A stretch of 20,460 nucleotides of DNA from Anaerolineae bacterium (GTDB taxonomy: Bacteria > Chloroflexota > Anaerolineae > 4572-78 > J111). Position numbers and translations under genes: made by a program. Within the stretch, counting starts at the first letter, position 1. The number at the start of each line of letters is the position of its first letter. The notes under the pieces were generated by a model that ran no database searches, was not told the origin of the DNA, and saw only the letters and a list, made by a program, of their open reading frames with translations. This document shows, in pieces, positions 7,836 to 15,673 of the stretch. The stretch is from NCBI GenBank assembly GCA_023151115.1, contig JAKLJP010000083.1:1-20460 (forward strand), read 5' to 3'.

Positions 7836-10070
7836 ATGCCAAACAACACCATCGGCCAATCTATCAAACGGCTCGACGCCCTGGGCAAGGTAACGGGGCA
7901 GACCCTTTACCCCGGCGATCGGAGCCACGACAATGAGTTGTGGCTCAAAGTTCTGTTTGCCCGGCGGCCTCATGCCCGCATCCTCAGCATTGATACCAGC
8001 GCCGCCGAAGCATTGCCCGGAGTGATGGGTGTGCTGACGGCCAAAGATGTGCCGGTCAACCAGTACGGCTTGCAAATTCCAGATCAGCCGGTGCTGTGCG
8101 GGCCGGGGTCCAACAAAAAGGGCGGCGATGTGGTTCGCTTTGTGGGCGACCATGTGGCGGTGGTGATTGCCGAAACCGAGAAAATCGCGGCTCAGGCCCG
8201 CGACCTGATCCAGGTAGAGTATGAGGATTTGCCGGTGGTCTACGATCCGGTCTGGGCTATGTCGGGCCAGGCCCCGCAGTTGCACCCCGGTGTGCTCAAC
8301 AACATCGCCGATTACAAGCGCATCCGCAAGGGCAACCCCGATGAGGTTTGGGATCAGTGCCGGGTCATTATCGAGGGGGTCTACCGCACCCCCTTTCAGG
8401 AGCATGCTTACCTCCAACCCGAAGCCGGTACAGCTTATCTTGACGACGAAGACCGGATTACGGTTCGCTGCGCCGGCCAATGGACCTGGGAAGACCAGCA
8501 GCAGATTGCCCACGCCCTGGATCTGCCGCCCGAAAAAATTCGGGTAGTTTACGACGCCATCGGCGGCGCTTTTGGCGGGCGCGAAGATATGAGCGTGCAA
8601 ATTATTTTGGCCCTGGCTGTGCTGCGCATGTACGAGCGGCATGGCAACCGCCGCCCCATGAAGATCATCTGGAGCCGTGAGGAATCCATAATCGGCCACT
8701 GCAAACGTCACCCCATGCTCATCAAATCCAAATGGGGCGCTAAAAGGGACGGCACGCTCATCGCCGCCGAAATCGAAATCATTGCCGACGCCGGCGGCTA
8801 CATGTACACCAGCAACAAGGTGCTGGGCAACGCCGTTTTAACTGCCACCGGCCCCTATGAATTTCCGCATGTCAAGCTGGATGCCTATGCCGTTTACACC
8901 AACAACCTGGTCAGCGGTGCGTTTCGCGGTTTTGGCGGGCCGCAAGGTCACTTTGCCGCCGAGATGCAAATGAACAAGCTGGCCGAAAAGCTGGGCAAAG
9001 ACCCGGTGGAGCTGCGCCTGAAAAATATCTTGGACGAGGACAAACTCACCTCTGTCGGCACGACCATTCCCGGCGGGGTCAGTCTGGAAAAAGTCATCCG
9101 CGAGACAGCCTGGAAATCTAACTGGACCAGCCGGTTGGGGTCACGGGGCGAGAACGACCCCGATTACCCGGAGCCGCTGCCCCGGCACGTTACCGGCAAA
9201 GGCTTTGCCGCCGGCTTCAAGAATATCGGCTTTAGTTTTGGCTACCCGGAAAATAGCTGGGCCGAGGTGGAGCTGCGCGGCGGCGGCGATATAGAAGAAG
9301 CCATTGTGCGTATTGCCGGGGCGGATGTAGGCCAGGGCCATCATACGGTGATGGCTCAGATTGCCGCCGAAGCGCTGGGGGTTGAACTGGGTAAAATCAA
9401 GCTTGAAGTGTCAGATACGGCCTTTACCCAAAGTTCCGGCAGCGCCAGCGCCTCACGCTTGACCTTTATGGCCGGCAATGCAGTCAAAGAAGCGGCCGAA
9501 TTTGCCCGGCGCAAATGGCAGGCCGAAGAGCGTCCCGCCGTTGCCGAAGCCACCTGGCTGGCCCCTAAAACAACTCCCCTGGATCCTGATACCGGCTATG
9601 GTGTGCCCAACTTTGCCTATGGCTACGTGGCTCAAATGGCCGAAGTGACCGTTGATACCGAAACCGGCTTTATTACCGTCAACCGGGTGGTTTGCGCCGA
9701 CGATGTGGGTAAAGCCATCAACCCCGATCAGATTGTCGGCCAGATTGAAGGGGCGATTGTGCAGGCCCACGGCTACACCATTTTAGAAGATTTTCGCATG
9801 GACAAAGGCCAGGTCTTGACCCCCCATTTCAGCACCTACCTTATCCCCGGCGTGTACGACATCCCCAAGCGGGTTGACTCGATCATCGTCGAAGACCCGC
9901 ACCCCAACGGCCCCTTCGGGGCGCGCGGCATGGCCGAAATGCCCTACCTGCCCTACGCCGCCGTCATCGCCTCCGCCGTTTTTGACGCCATCGGCGTCTG
10001 GTTTGACGAATTTCCGCTGACCCCAGAGCGGGTGCTGCGGGGGTTGGGCAAAGTGAGAAATCGGTGGTGA
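7836..10070 (+). CDS. Xanthine dehydrogenase-family molybdopterin-binding subunit (copy 2)
   Basis: This second Mo-hydroxylase catalytic subunit (744 aa, full length) has the same fold as the copy at 2025 but is clearly diverged. It begins with GQSIKRLDALGKVTG. Mo-site elements are CAGQWTWED (Q215), GGAFGGRED (243-251, E250), AFRGFGGPQ (R364), ADVGQGHH and the probable catalytic base E701 in GARGMAEM. At the position corresponding by eye to bovine xanthine oxidase R880 the residue appears to be Asn, so substrate specificity probably differs from classical xanthine dehydrogenase. ATG 7836 has no convincing Shine-Dalgarno site, and a MITE-like element ends 30 nt upstream. It likely pairs with the FAD-[2Fe-2S] fusion upstream. 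The next gene follows after 40 nt. Confidence 0.9.
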   Translation: MPNNTIGQSIKRLDALGKVTGQTLYPGDRSHDNELWLKVLFARRPHARILSIDTSAAEALPGVMGVLTAKDVPVNQYGLQIPDQPVLCGPGSNKKGGDVVRFVGDHVAVVIAETEKIAAQARDLIQVEYEDLPVVYDPVWAMSGQAPQLHPGVLNNIADYKRIRKGNPDEVWDQCRVIIEGVYRTPFQEHAYLQPEAGTAYLDDEDRITVRCAGQWTWEDQQQIAHALDLPPEKIRVVYDAIGGAFGGREDMSVQIILALAVLRMYERHGNRRPMKIIWSREESIIGHCKRHPMLIKSKWGAKRDGTLIAAEIEIIADAGGYMYTSNKVLGNAVLTATGPYEFPHVKLDAYAVYTNNLVSGAFRGFGGPQGHFAAEMQMNKLAEKLGKDPVELRLKNILDEDKLTSVGTTIPGGVSLEKVIRETAWKSNWTSRLGSRGENDPDYPEPLPRHVTGKGFAAGFKNIGFSFGYPENSWAEVELRGGGDIEEAIVRIAGADVGQGHHTVMAQIAAEALGVELGKIKLEVSDTAFTQSSGSASASRLTFMAGNAVKEAAEFARRKWQAEERPAVAEATWLAPKTTPLDPDTGYGVPNFAYGYVAQMAEVTVDTETGFITVNRVVCADDVGKAINPDQIVGQIEGAIVQAHGYTILEDFRMDKGQVLTPHFSTYLIPGVYDIPKRVDSIIVEDPHPNGPFGARGMAEMPYLPYAAVIASAVFDAIGVWFDEFPLTPERVLRGLGKVRNRW

Positions 10071-10110
10071 GGCGAGAAGATGAGAGCGTGTCATTAATCA
10101 GGAGTGAGCA

Positions 10111-10986
10111 ATGGTTACGAAAATAGCTCCAGCCCCGGCTGTAAATGAGGCTGAGCCAGATTACCCACTGCCCCCCCTACCTACTTTTGACCTGGAAGTG
10201 GGTTGGCGCGAAGTTTATGATCCAGATACCGGCCAATTTAAACAAGAACCGCTAACCCTGCTGGAAATTCTCTACCCTCAAGACGAAGATGTAGGAGTAG
10301 TCACGATGCCCCAAAGTTCGCTACATGACCTATGGATTGGCTGGTTGAAGGTGATGTTGTGGAACTTTTTGGGGCAAGGCTGGCTGCTAACGCACGATGT
10401 TATCATCCATTGGGGGCGCGAGCGCGCCCCGGCCAAGTCGCCCGATCTTGCCGCCATGCCGGGAGGGCACTTACCTGCCGAAGATAACTTATCCTATCGG
10501 GTGGGCCGCCATGGACCGCTGCCCGCCTTTGTGCTGGAGATTACCTCCAAAGACACGCGCCAGGTTGATTTGCACGAGAAACCGCTGCTCTACGCCGCCG
10601 TAGGCGTCAAGGAATTTTTGATAATTGATCTGCTGACCCGCCGTCGCCAGGGCTGGCAACTCATTGGCTACCGGCTGGAAGACGGCCCATACTATGAAGA
10701 ACTATTGCCTGACGCCGACGGCGGCCTGACCTTTGAAACCATCGGCCTGCGCTTTGTGGCCGTGGGCCGGGAACGCATCGAGGTTTACGATGCCCAAACC
10801 GGCGCGCGTCTGTTGACCCCGCCCGAAGCCGAAACTGCCCGCCTCAAAGCCGAAACTGCCCGCGCCGAGGCCGAAGCCCGCGCCGAGGCCGAAAAAGCCG
10901 CCCGCCTCCAGGCCGAAGCCCGCGCCGCCGAACTGGAAGCCCGTGTGCGCGAGTTGGAAGCCCGCTATGGGAAGGATGAAGGATGA
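10111..10986 (+). CDS. Uma2-family PD-(D/E)XK protein with coiled-coil tail
   Basis: This 291-aa protein is of the Uma2/DUF820 type, a putative PD-(D/E)XK restriction-endonuclease-like fold common in cyanobacteria and Chloroflexota; its biological role is unknown. Family features are SPDLAAMPG (110-118, candidate metal ligand D112), then PAFVLEITSKDTRQ (138-151, E143), then HEKPLLYAAVGVKEFLIIDL (155-174). The last 50 residues (about 237-287) are a charged Ala/Glu/Arg-rich heptad stretch, a predicted coiled coil seen on some Uma2 proteins. ATG 10111 is preceded by AGGAG (10100-10104) with a 6-nt spacer. The stop codon lies inside a GAAGGAT heptamer array, so the C-terminal KDEG is repeat-encoded. 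It precedes a type III restriction-modification pair, but a functional link is only suggested by position. Confidence 0.8.
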   Translation: MVTKIAPAPAVNEAEPDYPLPPLPTFDLEVGWREVYDPDTGQFKQEPLTLLEILYPQDEDVGVVTMPQSSLHDLWIGWLKVMLWNFLGQGWLLTHDVIIHWGRERAPAKSPDLAAMPGGHLPAEDNLSYRVGRHGPLPAFVLEITSKDTRQVDLHEKPLLYAAVGVKEFLIIDLLTRRRQGWQLIGYRLEDGPYYEELLPDADGGLTFETIGLRFVAVGRERIEVYDAQTGARLLTPPEAETARLKAETARAEAEARAEAEKAARLQAEARAAELEARVRELEARYGKDEG

Positions 10987-11088
10987 GGGATGAAGGATGA
11001 AATTTTGGCTGGCGTTTAACGGCGAAACTGAATTTCGCCACGAATAGACTCAACCATCCCTTCACAATTCATCATTCACAATTCACAA
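10971..11088. repeat. Heptamer arrays flanking a small hairpin
   Basis: The left array is GAAGGAT, GAAGGAT, GAGGGAT, GAAGGAT (10971-10998) and includes the stop codon of the Uma2-family gene. The right array is TTCACAA, TTCATCA, TTCACAA, TTCACAA (11061-11088). Between them, GGCGAAA (11021-11027) pairs with TTTCGCC (11033-11039). The two arrays are only weakly complementary, so this resembles a decayed version of the nested palindromes elsewhere in the window. Confidence 0.65.
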
Positions 11089-11105
11089 TTATTTGGATAA
11101 AGCCC

Positions 11106-12725
11106 ATGCCCACCCTCCACTTTAAAGGCAAAAGCATCATCCGCGCCCATCATCTGACCCTGCCTTACCGCCAACTGACCCCCGACCCGGCCCGCTCGCT
11201 GACCGCCCGGCCCGGCCTGGCCGATAACCTGATTATTCACGGCGACAACTTATTGGCCCTCAAATCCTTGCTGCCCTCCTTTTCCGGCAAAATCAAGTGC
11301 ATTTATATTGACCCGCCCTACAACACCGGCAACGAAAAATGGGTTTACAACGACGCCGTTAACAGCCCCATGCACCTGGATTGGCTGAAGCAGACCGTAG
11401 ACCGCGAAGATTTGACCCGCCACGACAAGTGGCTGTGCATGATGTGGCCGCGCCTGATTTTGCTGCGCGAGCTGCTGGCCGAAGACGGGGCCATCTTCAT
11501 CTCCATTGACGACAACGAGGTGCATCACCTGCGGGCGGTGATGGACGAGATTTTTGGCGAGCAGAATTTTGTGGCAACGGTGATTTGGCAGAAGAACTAT
11601 TCTCCCAAGAACTCAGCCAAGTTCTTTTCGGAAGATCACGATTACGTCATAGTATATGCTAAGAGTCTGGAGGCGTGGACACTCAATCTACTTCCTCGCA
11701 CAGAGGAGATGAACCAACGTTACGATAATCCCGACAATGACCCACGCGGCCCCTGGAAACCAAGTGATTTATCCGCTCGGAATCCCTATAGTCTCGGAAC
11801 TTATGCTATCACTGCACCTTCAGGTAGAGTGATAGCAGGACCACCCAAAGGATCATACTGGCGTGTATCCAAAGAGAAGTTTTTGGAATTGGACAAAGAT
11901 GGGCGAATTTGGTGGGGTAAAGAAGGCGACTCAGTACCCGCGATCAAGCGATTTTTATCAGAGGTAAAGGAGGGACTTGTTCCTCAAACCCTTTGGTTTT
12001 ACAAAGATGTAGGTCATACCCAGGATGCAAAAAAAGAACTGCTCTCCATCATCAATTTTGAAAGTTCTGATGATGTTTTTGTCACCCCCAAACCATCCAA
12101 CCTCATCAAACGCATCCTCCAAATCGCCACTGACGAGGATTCGATTGTGCTCGACTCCTTCGCCGGGAGCGGCACGACGGGGCAGGCAGTGCTGGCCCTC
12201 AACGCCGAAGATGGGGGCAATCGCAAATTCATCCTGATCGAGCAGGAAGATTACGCCGATACCTTGACCGCAGAGCGGGTGCGGCGGGTCATTGGCGGTG
12301 TGGCGGGAGCCAGAGATGAAAAACTGAAAGCGGGTTACGGCGGCTCCTTCACCTTTTTAACTTTGGGCGAGGCCCTGGAAGAAGGCGCGGCCCTCAAAGG
12401 CGACCGGCTGCCCACTTACGGCGAACTGGCCCGCTACGTCTTCTTCACCGCCACCGGCGAGCAGTTGGACGAAACGCAGGTGGATGAGTCGCGCTGGTAT
12501 CTGGGCGAAAGCCGGCAGTACGAAGTCTATATGATCTATCAACCCGACGTGGCCTTTCTCAAAAACAATCCGCTCAACTTAGCCTTTGCCGATGCGCTTG
12601 GCCCCTACAAAAGTAAAACCCGGCTGGTCATTGCCTCGCACAAATACCTGGACGACGACTATCTGCGCGATTACCGGCTGGAATTTTGCCAACTGCCATT
12701 TGCCATTTATCGCTTTAGAGCGTAA
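11106..12725 (+). CDS. mod: Type III restriction-modification DNA methyltransferase (Mod)
   Basis: This is the modification and specificity subunit of a type III system, an S-adenosylmethionine-dependent N-methyltransferase, probably N6-adenine. The catalytic motif DPPY (69-72) comes before the AdoMet-binding FAGSGT (352-357), the beta-class order. N-terminal HGDNLLALKSLLPSFSGKIK and FISIDDNEVHHLRAVMDEIFG are typical of Mod proteins. At 539 aa it is somewhat shorter than EcoP15I-type Mod. Residues about 160-320 (roughly 11583-12065), between the motifs where the target-recognition domain sits, use many codons rare in the flanks (GGA, AGA, ATA, CGA, CCA, TCA). That points to a recombined recognition domain. 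The ribosome site before ATG 11106 is weak. The Res gene follows after a heptamer palindrome. Confidence 0.92.
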   Translation: MPTLHFKGKSIIRAHHLTLPYRQLTPDPARSLTARPGLADNLIIHGDNLLALKSLLPSFSGKIKCIYIDPPYNTGNEKWVYNDAVNSPMHLDWLKQTVDREDLTRHDKWLCMMWPRLILLRELLAEDGAIFISIDDNEVHHLRAVMDEIFGEQNFVATVIWQKNYSPKNSAKFFSEDHDYVIVYAKSLEAWTLNLLPRTEEMNQRYDNPDNDPRGPWKPSDLSARNPYSLGTYAITAPSGRVIAGPPKGSYWRVSKEKFLELDKDGRIWWGKEGDSVPAIKRFLSEVKEGLVPQTLWFYKDVGHTQDAKKELLSIINFESSDDVFVTPKPSNLIKRILQIATDEDSIVLDSFAGSGTTGQAVLALNAEDGGNRKFILIEQEDYADTLTAERVRRVIGGVAGARDEKLKAGYGGSFTFLTLGEALEEGAALKGDRLPTYGELARYVFFTATGEQLDETQVDESRWYLGESRQYEVYMIYQPDVAFLKNNPLNLAFADALGPYKSKTRLVIASHKYLDDDYLRDYRLEFCQLPFAIYRFRA

Positions 12726-12752
12726 ATTTAAATGGAATATTTGTTCTAAAGG

Positions 12753-12830
12753 TAAGGAGTAAGGGGCAGGCAGTAGGAAGTAAGAGAAAGAAATATTCCC
12801 CTACTCCCTACTGCTTACTTCCTACTCCCC
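12753..12830. repeat. Heptamer palindrome (GTAGGRA-type) between mod and res
   Basis: The left arm (12753-12784) has GTAAGGA, GTAAGGG and GTAGGAA-like units. The right arm (12798-12830), read on the minus strand, is GTAGGAA, GTAAGCA, GTAGGGA, GTAGGGG. They fold back imperfectly around a loop near 12785-12797. It ends just before the res start codon and could reduce or time Res expression relative to Mod. Confidence 0.7.
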
Positions 12831-12838
12831 GGATATTG

Positions 12839-15328
12839 ATGCAGCTCAAAGAATACCAACAAGCCGCCTTGAATATTTTGGGCGATTACCTCCGCGCCCT
12901 GAAAGAAGCGCAGGCCAAGGCCGAACAGGTTGCCAAATTGGGCCTGGATATTCCCTTTGAGTGGGATCGAGCCGCCTGGAAAAAGGGTGAGCGCGACTAC
13001 ATCCCGCGCAAAAACGGCCTGGGCCAGCCTGTGCCGACCGTCTGCCTGAAGGTGCCCACCGGCGGCGGCAAAACCCTGCTGGCCGTCAGGGCCATTGACG
13101 CCATCCAGACCCTCTACCGCGGCCGGCAAACCGGATTGGTCTTGTGGCTGGTCCCCACCACCCAAATTTATCGCCAAACCTTGCAGGCTTTGCGCGACCG
13201 CGCCCATCCCTACCGCCAGGCCCTCGACCTGAGCAGCGGCGGGCGCACCCTTATTTTGGAAAAAGACAGCCGCTTTTCGCCCGACGACGTGCAAACGCAG
13301 TTGGTGGTGATGCTGCTGATGCTGCCTTCGGCCAACCGCCAGAACAAAGAAACGCTGCGTCTGTTTCAGGATCAGGGCGGCTTTGAGCCGTTTTTCCCCG
13401 CGGAAGACCAACTGGCGAGTCACGTCAAGCTGCGCGAGCGTATTCCTAACCTGGACGTGTACGATCACCAAAGTATGCTCGGCGGCGTGGTCAAGTCGTC
13501 GTTGGGCAATACCTTGCGCCTGCTCAACCCGGTGATGATCGTAGACGAGGGCCATAAAGCCTACAGCGCCACCGCCCAACAAACCTTGCGCGGCTTCAAT
13601 CCCTCCTTTATTTTGGAGCTTTCGGCCACACCGCCGCGGGAAAGCAATGTGCTGGTCAACATTACCGGCCAGAGCGTGCTGCGCGAGGGTATGATCAAGC
13701 TCGATCTGCATGTCCACAACAAGGCCAGCGCCGATTGGCGCGACACCGTGCTGGCGGCCTGCCGGCATCGGGCCGAACTGGAACAGATTGCCCAAACTTA
13801 CCAGGCCAATCATGGGGTTTATATTCGCCCCATTGCCCTCTTTCAGGTTGAACGCACCGGGGCCAAACAGCGCCTGCCCGGCCTGATTCACGTTGAAGAT
13901 GTGCGCGAGTATCTCATTACCCGGCTGAACGTGCTGCCCGAAGAAATCGCCGTCAAGAGCAGCGAACGGGACGAGATTGAAAATATTGACCTGCTCAGTC
14001 CTGATTGCCCCATCCGTTATATCATCACCAAGCAGGCCCTCCAGGAAGGCTGGGATTGCCCCTTTGCCTACATCGTCGCCATTTTGACCAACCCCGAATC
14101 AAACACCGCCATGACCCAACTCATCGGGCGGGTCTTGCGCCAGCCTTACGCCCGCAAAACCGGCCTGCCTGAACTGGACGAGAGCCACGTCTATTGCTTC
14201 AAAGCCAAAACCGGCCAATTATTGGATACCATTCGCGCCGGCTTGATCGGCGAAGGTCTGGGCGATGTGGCCGGCCGGGTGATTGCCGATGTCGAAGCCG
14301 CTCCGAGCCAGGCAGTGGTGGATGTTTCAATTCGGCCCCAATTTCAACATTACGCCGGCAAAGTTTATCTCCCCTGCTTTGTGGTGTCCGACGGCAAAGG
14401 CGGCTGGCGAGAAGTGGGCTATGAGGTTGATATTCTCAGCCGGGTAGATTGGGAGCAGGTTGACCTCAGCCCGGTGGATAGCTGGGAACTTAACCCGGCG
14501 GAAACCGGGGATAGCCATGTCAGCCTGGGGCTGGATCACCTCACCACCATCGAGCCGCTGCGGGCCAGCCTGGCGGATGAGATGCAGCTAGACCCAGTTT
14601 TTATGACCCGGCAACTGCTGGACCTGGTGCCTAATCCCTGGGTGGCCTATGAATATGTCGAGGAAACGCTGCGCCGTCTGCGAGCCAAATTCCCCGAAGC
14701 CAGGATTAAACGTGATTTGGGCTTTGTGATCGAAGAACTTAAAAAGAGGATAGCGGCCGAACAGGAGCGTTTGACCCGGCAGGTTTTTGACTCGCTGCTT
14801 CAAAGCGGCGAACTGCGTTTTTACCTGATTTCCGGCTGCGCCGGCAGCGCTATTCCAGAGCGCATCAAAGCCAAAGCCGGGGCGCGTAAACTGACGACAG
14901 CCACCGGCGATTTACCGGCCCGGACTCTGTTTGATTACTTTCTGGAAGAAGATTTCAACGAAACGGAAAAAGCGGTCGCCCTCTATCTCGACCAGCAAGC
15001 CGACATTCTGGAATGGTGGTTCAGAAATAATGTTGGGCCAAACAGTTACAGCATCCAGGGCTGGCGCAGACATCGCCCGCACCCCGACTTTTTTGCCTTA
15101 CGTCAAGAACCGCCTACCATCTACGTTCTGGAAACAAAGGGAATCCACCTGGGGCACAATCCCGACACGGATTACAAAAAGCAGCTTTTTGAGTTATGCA
15201 ACAAGTATAGCCAGCCTACTCCCTGGAACGACATTACTCAGGAGTTCAGCGGCCACCAGGTCAACTTTCAAATTGTTTTTGATGATGAATGGCAGCGTGT
15301 ACTGAACGCGATGCTGACTTCAACTTGA
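12839..15328 (+). CDS. res: Type III restriction enzyme Res subunit (SF2 helicase-nuclease)
   Basis: This is the ATP-dependent restriction subunit that works with Mod: it translocates or switches state on DNA using ATP and cuts unmethylated sites. At about 829 aa it shows Walker A VPTGGGKT (72-79), Walker B DEGH (236-239), motif III SATPP (262-266) and a motif VI-like QLIGRVLRQ. The C-terminal PD-(D/E)XK nuclease is represented by PD (749-750) and ETKG (765-768), so both enzymatic centres look intact. ATG 12839 is preferred; a TTG lies immediately upstream in frame at 12836, and no strong ribosome site is seen for either. An intrinsic terminator follows 15 nt after the stop. Confidence 0.93.
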   Translation: MQLKEYQQAALNILGDYLRALKEAQAKAEQVAKLGLDIPFEWDRAAWKKGERDYIPRKNGLGQPVPTVCLKVPTGGGKTLLAVRAIDAIQTLYRGRQTGLVLWLVPTTQIYRQTLQALRDRAHPYRQALDLSSGGRTLILEKDSRFSPDDVQTQLVVMLLMLPSANRQNKETLRLFQDQGGFEPFFPAEDQLASHVKLRERIPNLDVYDHQSMLGGVVKSSLGNTLRLLNPVMIVDEGHKAYSATAQQTLRGFNPSFILELSATPPRESNVLVNITGQSVLREGMIKLDLHVHNKASADWRDTVLAACRHRAELEQIAQTYQANHGVYIRPIALFQVERTGAKQRLPGLIHVEDVREYLITRLNVLPEEIAVKSSERDEIENIDLLSPDCPIRYIITKQALQEGWDCPFAYIVAILTNPESNTAMTQLIGRVLRQPYARKTGLPELDESHVYCFKAKTGQLLDTIRAGLIGEGLGDVAGRVIADVEAAPSQAVVDVSIRPQFQHYAGKVYLPCFVVSDGKGGWREVGYEVDILSRVDWEQVDLSPVDSWELNPAETGDSHVSLGLDHLTTIEPLRASLADEMQLDPVFMTRQLLDLVPNPWVAYEYVEETLRRLRAKFPEARIKRDLGFVIEELKKRIAAEQERLTRQVFDSLLQSGELRFYLISGCAGSAIPERIKAKAGARKLTTATGDLPARTLFDYFLEEDFNETEKAVALYLDQQADILEWWFRNNVGPNSYSIQGWRRHRPHPDFFALRQEPPTIYVLETKGIHLGHNPDTDYKKQLFELCNKYSQPTPWNDITQEFSGHQVNFQIVFDDEWQRVLNAMLTST

Positions 15329-15343
15329 ATGGAACGATTTTAG

Positions 15344-15366
15344 ACTCCGCTGCGGCGGAGTTTTTT
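15344..15366 (+). terminator. Intrinsic terminator after res
   Basis: ACTCCGC (15344-15350) pairs perfectly with GCGGAGT (15355-15361) around a TGCG loop. With the final base of the stem, this gives a run of six T residues (15361-15366). This is the cleanest rho-independent terminator in the window and marks the end of the restriction-modification transcript. Confidence 0.88.
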
Positions 15367-15421
15367 ATAAAGCCCCTACCCCTCAACCTAACTTTCGACA
15401 GGGGACTCTCAATCTCTGGCC

Positions 15422-15430
15422 TGCTATACT
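15422..15430 (+). promoter_or_regulatory. Extended -10 promoter for the membrane-protein/transporter pair
   Basis: TGCTATACT is an extended -10 element: TGN followed by TATACT, one mismatch from TATAAT. No -35 is present at the usual distance, which extended -10 promoters can tolerate. It lies about 50 nt upstream of the small membrane protein gene, in a gap that follows a terminator and therefore needs a new promoter. Confidence 0.45.
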
Positions 15431-15479
15431 GCGGTCATCATTAAACAAGTGATCCCAAGCAGTGATAGGAGGCATAAAA

Positions 15480-15656
15480 GTGAACGGTATGGCTCATCAG
15501 TCGTCCCTTTTGAGTACCTTGACGATGCTGACCGGATTGATTGTCTTCATACTGGCGCTGGCGGTTGTCTTTTTTGCGATGTATATCCTGCTGCAAACAG
15601 GCCAGTCCATTCTGGGAAATATTACCTTTACCTCAATTGGCTGGCCTTATCCGTAA
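15480..15656 (+). CDS. Small single-pass membrane protein, function unknown
   Basis: This is a predicted 58-aa protein with one strongly hydrophobic segment (about residues 16-41, LTGLIVFILALAVVFFAMYI), a short polar N-terminus and a tail ending in GWPYP. I do not recognise a family. GTG 15480 is chosen because AGGAGG at 15467-15472 lies 7 nt upstream; an upstream GTG at 15462 would overlap that site, and ATG 15489 is a weaker alternative. The stop is 17 nt before the transporter-acyltransferase gene, so the two are probably co-transcribed and this may be an accessory subunit or a small membrane stress protein. Confidence 0.65.
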   Translation: MNGMAHQSSLLSTLTMLTGLIVFILALAVVFFAMYILLQTGQSILGNITFTSIGWPYP

Positions 15657-15673
15657 CAAAATGAGGGGGTTCC

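Noticed and set aside
7815..8711. 298-codon minus-strand open frame
   Set aside because: It overlaps the Mo-subunit gene, whose conserved motifs settle the plus strand as coding.
12815..13891. 358-codon minus-strand open frame
   Set aside because: It is antisense to the helicase domain of res; the plus strand shows Walker A, DEGH and SATPP.
15395..15430. TCGACA as a -35 paired with TATACT
   Set aside because: The spacer would be 24 nt, too long; the extended -10 reading is more plausible.
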